In this document: piece after piece, positions 7,052 to 13,915 of the stretch
Position numbering within the stretch: position 1 is the first letter of the stretch
Layout of the letters: every line of letters begins with the position of its first letter
Origin: a virus
Length of the DNA stretch: 26,455 nucleotides
Strand: one strand, 5' to 3'
Virus record (IMG/VR): IMGVR_UViG_3300027668_002649
Location: 1 to 26,455 of that record
Translations under genes and position numbers: made by a program
Notes under the pieces: model-generated
What the model saw: the letters and a program-made list of their open reading frames with translations, nothing else
The model's database searches: none
Told to the model about the DNA's origin: nothing

Positions 7052-8220
7052 GCTTTTATCCAATAAGGTTCTAATTCGGGTATATAGTTTATTATACTTG
7101 TTTTTCTGTGTTTGTCAAGTATATCAGTGGTTTTACAGAAGAATTTCCAGTCATCTATGTCTTCTTCTGTACGCTCTATTCTAAGAGAATGTATTAATGC
7201 TGTTAGTGTTGGGTAATTAATTTCTATGAAATTTGCTAGTTCTTTTTTATACTCAACATCAGGATGTACACTCATACGCAAGTATCTAGGAAATGCTAAT
7301 GGACTATTAAATAATTGATGATGCTTAAAATGTTTACTAGCCCATTCTAAGTATTCTTTAATATTATATACGTTGAGCAATTGTGGGGTATATGAAATAG
7401 CAGTTTTAAAATATTGAGAAACTGTTTCAATTCTATTTTGTATTTCATCTCCTTTGTATTTTCCAAATGGAGTGCTTGGGCGTATATATTCGTATAACTT
7501 ATTAGCACCATCTAAACTTATAATAAGCAACGTATCTAATTTCTTTAGCTTTTTAACTGTATCTTCTTTTACTAATGTAAGGTTTGTTATGATTTTTAGC
7601 TGTCCTTTGTAATTGTGTTCGATTAATTTATCTAGTAAATAATTGAATTGAGGAGTGTAAAAAGGTTCGCCTCCACTAACATCAATTAATCCAGCATTAA
7701 GAAACTCTACTAAATTATCATCAACTACGCTATCTGATAGTCCATATTCTCTTCCTTTTGGATTAAAGATTGCTCTGCCAACTTCATCGCCCAATGCTTT
7801 GTCTAATACTTTAGCATCTTTATACCAGCCTGTACTGCGGTGCGGACTACACATTGTACATCTAAGATTGCATGCATTGCTAAAATCTATTTTAATCTTT
7901 CGTAGTTTACCTGGTTGTTGCTCAGGAAACATTTCAATAAATTCTTCATAGTTTGAATATCGCATACTGCCTGTAGTAGATGATTCACCACTAACACATA
8001 ATTCACATCCAGTAGGTAAAATATTATTAACTGTTTGTCGTTGTGCTAGATAATACTCGGTTCCTTTGAAAGCTTCTTTAATAGTCATATCTTTAATATT
8101 GCCAACAAACCCCTTGTGTATACAACAAAAGCCAATACGGCCTTCTTGGTCAACGTGTACTTCATTATGCGGACTTACGCAATATGTATTATCTACTGTT
8201 GGTTTATTTTCTAAAGACAT
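7048..8220 (-). CDS. Radical SAM protein with N-terminal cysteine (twitch-like) domain, copy 1
   Basis: A 390-aa radical SAM enzyme that should bind a 4Fe-4S cluster and cleave S-adenosylmethionine to the 5'-deoxyadenosyl radical. The cluster motif is CNLRCTMC (C117, C121, C124), and the SAM-binding GGEP follows in VSGGEPFYTP. Before the core is a cysteine set C14, C32-C33 and C72-x-x-C75, the pattern of an auxiliary-cluster 'N-twitch' domain. The ATG at 8220 has GAAGGTG just upstream; an in-frame TTG at 8232 is less likely. It overlaps the methyltransferase gene by 17 bases and the polymerase by 4. The substrate is unknown; auxiliary-cluster radical SAM enzymes commonly modify peptides or act on sugars and nucleosides. 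Two paralogues lie at 18978-21369. Confidence 0.9.
   Translation of the reverse strand: MSLENKPTVDNTYCVSPHNEVHVDQEGRIGFCCIHKGFVGNIKDMTIKEAFKGTEYYLAQRQTVNNILPTGCELCVSGESSTTGSMRYSNYEEFIEMFPEQQPGKLRKIKIDFSNACNLRCTMCSPHRSTGWYKDAKVLDKALGDEVGRAIFNPKGREYGLSDSVVDDNLVEFLNAGLIDVSGGEPFYTPQFNYLLDKLIEHNYKGQLKIITNLTLVKEDTVKKLKKLDTLLIISLDGANKLYEYIRPSTPFGKYKGDEIQNRIETVSQYFKTAISYTPQLLNVYNIKEYLEWASKHFKHHQLFNSPLAFPRYLRMSVHPDVEYKKELANFIEINYPTLTALIHSLRIERTEEDIDDWKFFCKTTDILDKHRKTSIINYIPELEPYWIKA
7091..7118 (-). promoter_or_regulatory. Internal sigma70-type promoter for DNA polymerase
   Basis: TTGACA (7118-7113) and TATAAT (7096-7091) with a 16-base spacer on the minus strand, inside the last 25 codons of the radical SAM gene. 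It lies about 40 bp before the polymerase ATG. Confidence 0.75.
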
Positions 8221-9316
8221 AGACACCTTCAAACTTTTCCCTTCCTTCTAATTTATTATTACCTGCACCTGGTCTTGTATTTAACATCATTTTAATAGTA
8301 CTAGTATGCTTAAACCCGATCTTTTCAGCAGTTTCAATCCATTTGTCTACTACTAGTACAGGTTCTTTTTGACTGTATGTTTTATAGTCTGCAATGTTTG
8401 TTGCAAATATTCCATCATCATTTAAACCTTTGTATATACTTTGCATAGTAGGCGCAACATATCCTTCAAACCATTCATCTAGTGTAGTGTAGTTTACCAT
8501 ACACTGTGTAGGCTCATCACTATATTTTTCCAAGTTAAAGTAAGGCGGGCTACTAAATGCTAAATCAATATCTTCACTTTGATAGTCTTCGCTTGTGCTA
8601 CATACAATTTCACTGTCACTATTTAAAAAACTATCTAAATAGTTTAAGTAATCAAATGTTTCTGTATTAGGATCTGTGCCAACATAAGTGTAGCTCATGT
8701 TACTACTGCTTATGCCAAGTAGCCTTCCACCGTAACCACAGCTATAATCGTAAATACGACCCCATAGCACCGGGCATAAATGTTCTACAATAGCCCGTGC
8801 ATTTTGTGCTTTAAAGTTAGTAACGTTCTCACCTGTAACAAGCTCTAAGCTTCTACGCATTGCTGTAGGATATATTAGCTTGTTGCCTTCACGAAATTCA
8901 AAACAAATGCGTATAGCACGTTTAAGTTTTTTATCATCATGGAACCTGTCCATTAGACTGTTTGAACCTCTGCCTTTGGGTTCTGCTGTTTGCATGTTTG
9001 TAAAGATAAACCTGTTAAGTGTTTGCCCTGCGTTGTTGCCTAATCCTAGTCTATTACCTTCAACATTATTGTAGGGACGCTTTCTAAAGGAACCAACTGC
9101 TTCTTTAATTCCTTGCTCGGTGAAGTATATAATAGGAACAAGACCTCTACTGCGATACAACTCAAACACACGTTCAATAGTACCAGTAGGATCTGCATCA
9201 TATACTTCTTTAGTGAATGTATCAAATTCTGGGTACAAGTCTTCGTATCCAGTAAACTCATCAGCAAAGATGTGTTCAGCTTTAATGCCCCAGAATTTGT
9301 GTATACGCTCAATCAT
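8204..9316 (-). CDS. DNA methyltransferase (SPPY type, N6-adenine or N4-cytosine)
   Basis: A 370-aa SAM-dependent methyltransferase, probably acting on an exocyclic amino group of DNA. The SAM-binding motif I is DYSCGYGGRLLG (about 190-201), followed by an acidic GTDPNTETFDY, and the catalytic motif IV is SSPPYFNLEKY with SPPY at 256-259. The order I then IV fits the alpha/gamma classes. About 180 residues before motif I include GSNSLMDRFHDD and other conserved-looking blocks, perhaps for target recognition. No restriction endonuclease is next to it, so it is an orphan phage enzyme, likely for protection from host restriction or for regulation. It overlaps the radical SAM gene downstream by 17 bases. 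Base specificity cannot be told from sequence. Confidence 0.85.
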   Translation of the reverse strand: MIERIHKFWGIKAEHIFADEFTGYEDLYPEFDTFTKEVYDADPTGTIERVFELYRSRGLVPIIYFTEQGIKEAVGSFRKRPYNNVEGNRLGLGNNAGQTLNRFIFTNMQTAEPKGRGSNSLMDRFHDDKKLKRAIRICFEFREGNKLIYPTAMRRSLELVTGENVTNFKAQNARAIVEHLCPVLWGRIYDYSCGYGGRLLGISSSNMSYTYVGTDPNTETFDYLNYLDSFLNSDSEIVCSTSEDYQSEDIDLAFSSPPYFNLEKYSDEPTQCMVNYTTLDEWFEGYVAPTMQSIYKGLNDDGIFATNIADYKTYSQKEPVLVVDKWIETAEKIGFKHTSTIKMMLNTRPGAGNNKLEGREKFEGVYVFRK

Positions 9317-9319
9317 GTG

Positions 9320-9628
9320 TTACTGACTCAGCATTAATTTAAGAATACCAGTTGAGTAAATGAAAATTGCTACACCGTTAATAAAAACTAATGCCCTGTC
9401 GTGCCACATCATTCCTACTACTAGCCAACCGATAACACCTAGCAATGATGTCATTAAATTAATTGGCTCAAATCCAGTAGCACTAGTAAGTGCCATTCCT
9501 ACTAATATAAAGAAACTTGCAGCCCATTTAATATACCAGTCAATAGTATATAATGGTGTTATCTTTTTAAATACCCTAGTAGAATCTAGATCTTTAATTT
9601 TATCTGCTAACTTCTTACGATTGTCCAT
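9320..9628 (-). CDS. Small three-helix membrane protein
   Basis: A 102-aa integral membrane protein. A charged cytoplasmic-type N-terminus (about residues 1-28) is followed by three hydrophobic segments (about 32-50, 57-75 and 79-100) with short turns; WHDRAL lies between helices 2 and 3. Its ATG overlaps the TAA of the dsbA-like gene by one base (TAATG). Similar small proteins with a tryptophan-rich W-x-x-G-x-x-W-x-D-R-A-L pattern occur widely in marine T4-like phages (recollection, not searched), but I know of no defined function. Confidence 0.75.
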   Translation of the reverse strand: MDNRKKLADKIKDLDSTRVFKKITPLYTIDWYIKWAASFFILVGMALTSATGFEPINLMTSLLGVIGWLVVGMMWHDRALVFINGVAIFIYSTGILKLMLSQ

Positions 9629-9885
9629 TAGGCTGTGCGTCCTACTACTTCTAAAATAGTTTCTAATGTATCAAAGTCATCACGTGCTTCATGTAACTTT
9701 CCCTTGTGTGCAGTTTTTATTGCTTTATTGAGAACTGCTGGCTTAATGCCCATCTCTTCTGCGATCGCCTTGACCGTATCTCGCAATCCTTCATTCAATG
9801 TTTCAACTTCTGTCATAACATGAACTCCTTCTTGCAATAGTACTTTTAATTTGTCAACGTCTGGTTTTGTGAAATGTATACTCAT
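9628..9885 (-). CDS. dsbA: DsbA-like double-stranded DNA-binding protein (late transcription)
   Basis: An 85-aa protein resembling T4 DsbA, the double-stranded-DNA-binding protein that stimulates late transcription with gp55 and gp33. The region ETLNEGLRDTVKAIAEEMGI, then PAVLNKAIKTAHKGKLHEA and a final acidic helix ETILEVVG, follow the T4 pattern of NELIKDIRIRAKDELGVDG, KMFNRLLALYHKDN and an acidic helix. AGGAG nine bases before the ATG gives a clear start, and a sigma70-type promoter lies 30 bp upstream. It leads the operon with a membrane protein, methyltransferase, radical SAM protein and polymerase. The match is by remembered similarity, not a search. Confidence 0.75.
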   Translation of the reverse strand: MSIHFTKPDVDKLKVLLQEGVHVMTEVETLNEGLRDTVKAIAEEMGIKPAVLNKAIKTAHKGKLHEARDDFDTLETILEVVGRTA

Positions 9886-9914
9886 ACTTGTATTCTCCTG
9901 TGTAGTTAGTCTTT

Positions 9915-9943
9915 ATTATACGCTAGAATTAGCTTATAGTCAA
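9915..9943 (-). promoter_or_regulatory. Sigma70-type promoter for the dsbA to polymerase operon
   Basis: TTGACT (9943-9938) and TATAAT (9920-9915) on the minus strand with a 17-base spacer. The -35 box overlaps the end of the upstream gene. It marks the border between the structural-type block and the replication operon. Confidence 0.78.
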
Positions 9944-10795
9944 TTGATTTTTGATGATTTTTTGAGTTTTATCTATAACTTGTTGAACGTCTGTAATATC
10001 TTCGTTATTAAAACGTACAGAGTTTAGTATAGCTAGTGAGAATAGTTTTTTACCTGGATCAGTATTAAACGTATTATGATAATGCTGATAGATGTAGCTA
10101 AGTGTTTTTAACTTGTCTGCAATGCCAGCTCTGTTTATATCCCATTCTTCATGGTTGTTTTTCATTTTATATTCAGCAACCCATGTATTCATATTTTGAT
10201 TTGAAGGGATGCCAAGTGAAACATATGTATCTAGTGGGTCACCTAACCAATTGTGCATTTCTACTACAAAGTCAGCATGTTTAGCCCATGTTACATCATT
10301 GCTACTAAACTGACTTTGTACATATTTCCATGTGTCAGTTAAACTTACAAACTTGTTCATTTCGTCACTGTATTCTCTTTTTAAGAATAAGTCCATATAA
10401 TTATAACAATTATTGCCCATTATAGTGGTTACAACTTTTACAGGTAAATCCCATTCATCTCGCCAATCCATAATGTCCTGTGTGTTTGTAGCGTGTGTAA
10501 ATAATGCGATGTCTTTGCCTGTAGACAATGTATCCCAACTATTGCATAAGTTTTGCAACGTAGATAACCGCATAGTTTCATTGTTACGAACATTGTGATT
10601 ATACACACGTGCAAATGAATTTGGTATGTTCCACCAATCTTCTATAACAGTAGCGTTTGTAAATTCAGATCCTGCTTCATCTAGCCATAAGTTATTATGA
10701 ACTACATTATAGAATTGTGGGCTTTGATTAATTATGTAGGTTAAGGCACTGGCGCTGATAGCACTGCGAGTGCATACAAGGTATATTTGATTCAT
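9929..10795 (-). CDS. Hypothetical protein, possibly sulfotransferase-like (288 aa)
   Basis: I do not recognise a firm family. The start MNQIYLVCTRSAISASALTY has the shape of a beta strand and loop leading into a helix, like the degenerate phosphosulfate-binding P-loop of sulfotransferases, but it lacks Gly-Lys-Ser/Thr. The middle has several short strand-like segments (DIALFTHA, VKVVTTIMGN), consistent with an alpha/beta Rossmann-type fold. Tryptophan and asparagine are frequent. It overlaps the dsbA promoter at its end and follows a membrane-anchored coiled-coil gene with a four-base gap. A transferase acting on small molecules or glycans is possible; this is inference from fold-like features. 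Confidence 0.7.
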   Translation of the reverse strand: MNQIYLVCTRSAISASALTYIINQSPQFYNVVHNNLWLDEAGSEFTNATVIEDWWNIPNSFARVYNHNVRNNETMRLSTLQNLCNSWDTLSTGKDIALFTHATNTQDIMDWRDEWDLPVKVVTTIMGNNCYNYMDLFLKREYSDEMNKFVSLTDTWKYVQSQFSSNDVTWAKHADFVVEMHNWLGDPLDTYVSLGIPSNQNMNTWVAEYKMKNNHEEWDINRAGIADKLKTLSYIYQHYHNTFNTDPGKKLFSLAILNSVRFNNEDITDVQQVIDKTQKIIKNQLTIS

Positions 10796-10799
10796 GTTA

Positions 10800-11087
10800 T
10801 TATCTTGATGTAGTTTTTTCTAACGATGTTATTCTAGTTTCTAGATCATTAATTTTTTTAGATAGTTTAGGGTTTAGTTTTTTCCAGCCTTCTGGATCTT
10901 GTTTGAACCATGTCCAACCATATCGATTAACAATGTAATCTAATATTGCTGACCATTTGCCATATATCCAAAAGCTAATTCTAGTGCCACGTATGTATGC
11001 AATAAACAATGCACCAAATGCTGCGCCTACTAGTGCTGTATAGATCCATAAACGATCCGTAGCCATTCTTTCAATTATTTCCCACAT
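10800..11087 (-). CDS. Membrane-anchored coiled-coil protein (95 aa)
   Basis: One hydrophobic segment (WIYTALVGAAFGALFIAYI, about residues 14-32) is followed by an aromatic, basic stretch and a C-terminal amphipathic helix (INDLETRITSLEKTTSR) with heptad spacing of Leu and Ile. The topology suggests a small anchored protein that oligomerises through its tail. The ATG overlaps the TAA of the nuclease-like gene by one base. Function unknown; a spanin- or holin-like role is conceivable but not shown. Confidence 0.72.
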   Translation of the reverse strand: MWEIIERMATDRLWIYTALVGAAFGALFIAYIRGTRISFWIYGKWSAILDYIVNRYGWTWFKQDPEGWKKLNPKLSKKINDLETRITSLEKTTSR

Positions 11088-12184
11088 TATTTAATATACA
11101 TTTGAGGGAATGGATATTGATCTGGTTTAACCATTGCAATTACGTATGCTGTGTCCATATGAAACCTCATGTCTGTTTTGTCTAAGTCACTTGCTTGTTG
11201 AATATACACTAGCGAGTTTTTATTTTTATCAATAAACAAAATTCCGTCTAAGGCGCCTTTCTCTCTTTTAATACCGAGATAGTTGTTAACATTTGCTTGT
11301 GCATATAACTGAAGTGCTACTCCAGTATTACCTGTTACAATTGCATCTGTAATAGGACCAGTGTCTACACCTTTAGTGAAGATGCTATTTAAAACATTAC
11401 TTACGTCAGTTTTAAATGCTGATTTATGTTCTGGTTCTGTTAAATAGTTTGCAAATCCAGTCATGTGTTTTAAGTTCATTCCTGATGCTGGCAGTTTTAA
11501 TCCAGATGCTTCTATTAATTTTTTGTATTTGTTTATAAACTCATCAACTATTTGAGTATAGTTAGACGAAACAGTAACATCTCTATCTGTAAATCTTGCT
11601 GCGCCTACACTTCGTGTTTTTACTTCTACGTTCTTGCCGTCAACTATTAAATCGCCTGAGCCGCCTTGTGCTCCGATGCCGGAAATAGTTTTTGAAAGTA
11701 CCGCTAGTGTAAACTCGCCTTCCCCAATTCCATATCCTGAAACTTGGTTAAGGTCATCTACAAATTCTGTAAATGCAGAGTTTGATCCATATCCTGGAAA
11801 TATTTCTTCATGTGATGATGCGCCCGGTGACAGTAATAATTTAGTATTAACTACTCTATTTGCATTCCATTGTTCAAATAACTCTGACATCTGTGCAGAA
11901 GAAAAATCAATTGCTGCAATAATCTTTGCTAACTTGTTAGTGGCTTTTTGTACGTCTTCATCATTAATTGCGGTAACTCTGCCTAGTACACTTGCTACCC
12001 GTCCACCTGCGTCAACGTCACGCAATGCTTGTTCTATTTTATCAATAAGAGCAGCAGTTCTTTCGCCTTGCTCACCCTCAACTGGTAAACTTGAGATTTT
12101 ATCTATTAGTACTTGTTGTAATTTAAGTAACTCTTCTGGAGTTGCTTCAACTAATAGTTTCTCGAATAAATTAATTAATCTCAT
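11087..12184 (-). CDS. PD-(D/E)XK-like nuclease with capsid-targeting-like N-terminus
   Basis: A 365-aa protein with a likely nuclease core: acidic E155/E157 (GYGIGEGEFTL), then SGDLIVDGKNVEVKT giving D178 and E187-x-K189. This is the D-x(n)-E-x-K signature of the PD-(D/E)XK superfamily, with hydrophobic strands around it. The N-terminus MRLINLFEKLLVEATPEE is an amphipathic helix with a possible prohead-protease site L-V-E|A at 11-13, comparable to T4 capsid-targeting peptides. About 100 helical residues separate it from the core. AAGGAA lies eight bases before the ATG. It may be a packaged or head-completion nuclease. Fold-level similarity is visible; activity is inferred. I saw no fused DNA-binding domain. 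Confidence 0.72.
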   Translation of the reverse strand: MRLINLFEKLLVEATPEELLKLQQVLIDKISSLPVEGEQGERTAALIDKIEQALRDVDAGGRVASVLGRVTAINDEDVQKATNKLAKIIAAIDFSSAQMSELFEQWNANRVVNTKLLLSPGASSHEEIFPGYGSNSAFTEFVDDLNQVSGYGIGEGEFTLAVLSKTISGIGAQGGSGDLIVDGKNVEVKTRSVGAARFTDRDVTVSSNYTQIVDEFINKYKKLIEASGLKLPASGMNLKHMTGFANYLTEPEHKSAFKTDVSNVLNSIFTKGVDTGPITDAIVTGNTGVALQLYAQANVNNYLGIKREKGALDGILFIDKNKNSLVYIQQASDLDKTDMRFHMDTAYVIAMVKPDQYPFPQMYIK

Positions 12185-12194
12185 TGTTATTTCC

Positions 12195-12479
12195 TTATTT
12201 CTTAATTGCTTTCCAAAGCTGTGTAACTAACTTGTCTTTAGTTAGTCTACGATCTAATTCAATGCCATATACTCTACCAACTTCTTCAAGTTTAGCTTTA
12301 GTCATGCCATTTAATTCTTTTTTATTTTTAAATGCTGGTCTAACTATCACCGGCTTTATTTCATTTTTCTTTTTTGGCTCTACCTTGTAGTTGGCTGCTT
12401 TAATCTCAACTTTAGGCTTTGATATCCACTTTTGTTCTTTAGCGCCTGCGCCAAACATTTTCTTTACCCAATTAAACAT
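12195..12479 (-). CDS. Small basic protein with C-terminal SAP/HeH-like domain (94 aa)
   Basis: The C-terminal half (about 55-94: LNGMTKAKLEEVGRVYGI then LTKDKLVTQLWKAIKK) has the helix-extended-helix pattern of SAP, LEM or Rho-N domains, which bind nucleic acid or proteins: M-T-K-A-x-L-x-x-x-G-x-x-x-G-I-x-L, then T-K-x-x-L-V-x-x-L. The first half is Lys/Pro-rich and probably disordered after an amphipathic start (MFNWVKKMFGAG). AGGAG precedes the ATG. It could be a DNA-binding virion or head protein, given the neighbours; this is inference. Confidence 0.75.
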   Translation of the reverse strand: MFNWVKKMFGAGAKEQKWISKPKVEIKAANYKVEPKKKNEIKPVIVRPAFKNKKELNGMTKAKLEEVGRVYGIELDRRLTKDKLVTQLWKAIKK

Positions 12480-12506
12480 ATTATTTCTCCTTTTCTTATC
12501 TGTGTT

Positions 12507-12671
12507 TTACCAGAACTTGACTTTGTTACCGACCCATTTAGTACCGGCCACACCTTTATTATAAGTGTTTACATGTGCGTCTTTTGTAGCGGTCCAAGCA
12601 TGGTTACCAGCTTTTTTAAAATCTCCCCAAAACTGGGTTCCAGCGTCTTTACCTTTATTCCAAATACTCAT
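12507..12671 (-). CDS. Tryptophan-rich small protein (54 aa)
   Basis: A short gene beginning MSIWNKGKDAGTQFWGDFKK and ending KWVGNKVKFW. It has five tryptophans, many Lys and Gly, and an amphipathic, basic character. GGAGA lies at good distance before the ATG. An ATAAATA late-promoter motif 18 bases upstream (12690-12697) lies inside the end of the preceding gene, so it should be strongly expressed late. No cysteine and no clear membrane segment; the composition recalls small virion or membrane-interacting proteins. Function unknown. Confidence 0.7.
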   Translation of the reverse strand: MSIWNKGKDAGTQFWGDFKKAGNHAWTATKDAHVNTYNKGVAGTKWVGNKVKFW

Positions 12672-12672
12672 A

Positions 12673-13437
12673 TTATGTTCTCCTATTTGTATTTATTGAT
12701 TCGTTTGCTCGTTTAAGTGCATTTCTTACACTTGGATGTCTAGCTAATCCTTTTGCAACCTTTTCAATAGTTGCATAAGCACCGTCGTAGTTTCCATCTC
12801 TATATCTTGGATCATTTAAAATTCCAAATGCCATTTTAATTTGTTTGTCTGAATATTCTGTTTCTTCTCTTACTTTAGATGCGTTTAATTTTGGTTTAAC
12901 AATTGGGTTAACAGTAATTGTTGGGTTTACTCCACCGCCAAGTTGTCCACTTACTGATACTTTGTTATTGCCGACTGTTGTAGTTGCACTTGCTTGGCCT
13001 CGTGAGCCATCTGCATTAAAATGATTGTTTACTGAACGAGTTGTATCACCTACTTTCTGCGTAGATCTTATACTGCCGGTTCTACTGTTTGCTGTAGTAA
13101 TTGTGTTGCCAGTTCTAACATAACGTTCAGCTGGTCCAAACTCTGAAAGTTCAAGTGACTCTGCATGCATTGCTGCCATGTGTGAGTTATATTTTTTAGT
13201 GCCTTTTTTGTGTGGGCTTTTACCTTCTTTGGGATAATATGTGACTGCTACTGCTTTTGCAGCTAATTCTTCACTTTCGTGATTCATATATTCGTGATTG
13301 TTGTAATGAACTATTGCACTTTCTTCAGATGGTTCACCTGCTATTTGTGCTAAAAAATTACCATCTTCGTCGTACATATCCCAATCTGTGTCATTGTCAT
13401 TGTATCGAGATCTTTCATTTAATTGCGATATTCTCAT
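12673..13437 (-). CDS. Putative virion protein with low-complexity middle (254 aa)
   Basis: The N-terminus MRISQLNE resembles the MKINE family and contains L-N-E, a possible prohead-protease site. Residues about 110-175 are Thr/Ser/Asn/Gly-rich and repetitive (TITTANSRTGSIRST, TTRSVNNHFNADGSRGQ), probably extended and disordered. The C-terminal 60 residues form a helical domain (SDKQIKMAFGILNDPRYRD ... IEKVAKGLARHPSVRNALKR) that looks conserved in marine phage structural proteins. TGGAATG precedes the ATG. Likely packaged or structural, but no enzymatic motif is visible. Confidence 0.72.
   Translation of the reverse strand: MRISQLNERSRYNDNDTDWDMYDEDGNFLAQIAGEPSEESAIVHYNNHEYMNHESEELAAKAVAVTYYPKEGKSPHKKGTKKYNSHMAAMHAESLELSEFGPAERYVRTGNTITTANSRTGSIRSTQKVGDTTRSVNNHFNADGSRGQASATTTVGNNKVSVSGQLGGGVNPTITVNPIVKPKLNASKVREETEYSDKQIKMAFGILNDPRYRDGNYDGAYATIEKVAKGLARHPSVRNALKRANESINTNRRT
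12690..12697 (-). promoter_or_regulatory. T4-type late promoter motif (AATAAATA)
   Basis: The minus strand reads AATAAATAC, matching the T4 late -10 element TATAAATA at seven of eight positions. It is located 18 bases before the ATG of the tryptophan-rich protein and leaves room for a short leader with GGAGA. It lies within the coding end of the upstream gene. Confidence 0.6.
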
Positions 13438-13440
13438 AAT

Positions 13441-13914
13441 TTACATTCCATATACTTCTGTTGACTCGTCCCAACCTGCATGTATTTTTTCAAGTTGTTC
13501 TTTTAGTCTATACATTTCGCCTGTACCTGCTTTATTACCGTTGCCAAGCATTAAGTGGCTATGTTTGTATCTGTAAGTTATAGCTAGATCTAAGTGACTC
13601 ATAAGTTCTTCTAATTCTGCTCTAACGTGATCAGTGTGTTGTTTATCTTTTGCTCGGTAATGTTCGGTACCTTTTTCGTCATCATCTTCTTTGATATCTT
13701 CAACACCTGATAAATGGTGCCAGTACTTTTGTACAATAGCGTTACGAGCTTCAATCTCACTTGGTTCAATATGTCCACGAGCATAATGATCTTTTTGAAT
13801 TTGCATCATTAATTCTAGCTCTTCTGGAGTACCAAAATGTTTTGCCATCTCAATACCGTTTTCAGTGTGATAGTTGTCGTCTTCGTTTGCTTCGAAATCT
13901 GCTAATGTAAACAT
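13441..13914 (-). CDS. Hypothetical acidic helical protein (157 aa)
   Basis: Start placed at the ATG of MFTLADFEANEDD (GGAAG ten bases upstream), since the longer reading runs deep into the preceding gene in another frame. The protein is rich in Glu, Asp and His, with a very acidic patch (VEDIKEDDDEKG) near the middle and a predicted long helix at the C-terminus (RAELEELMSHLDLAITYRYK). The ATG follows the previous stop by one base. Likely part of the structural gene set, possibly scaffold or internal; no family recognised. Confidence 0.7.
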   Translation of the reverse strand: MFTLADFEANEDDNYHTENGIEMAKHFGTPEELELMMQIQKDHYARGHIEPSEIEARNAIVQKYWHHLSGVEDIKEDDDEKGTEHYRAKDKQHTDHVRAELEELMSHLDLAITYRYKHSHLMLGNGNKAGTGEMYRLKEQLEKIHAGWDESTEVYGM

Positions 13915-13915
13915 G

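Noticed and set aside
9929-10795. Calling the 288-aa protein a sulfotransferase outright
   Set aside because: The P-loop-like start lacks the usual Gly-Lys-Ser/Thr or a clear phosphosulfate motif; only a fold-level hint remains.
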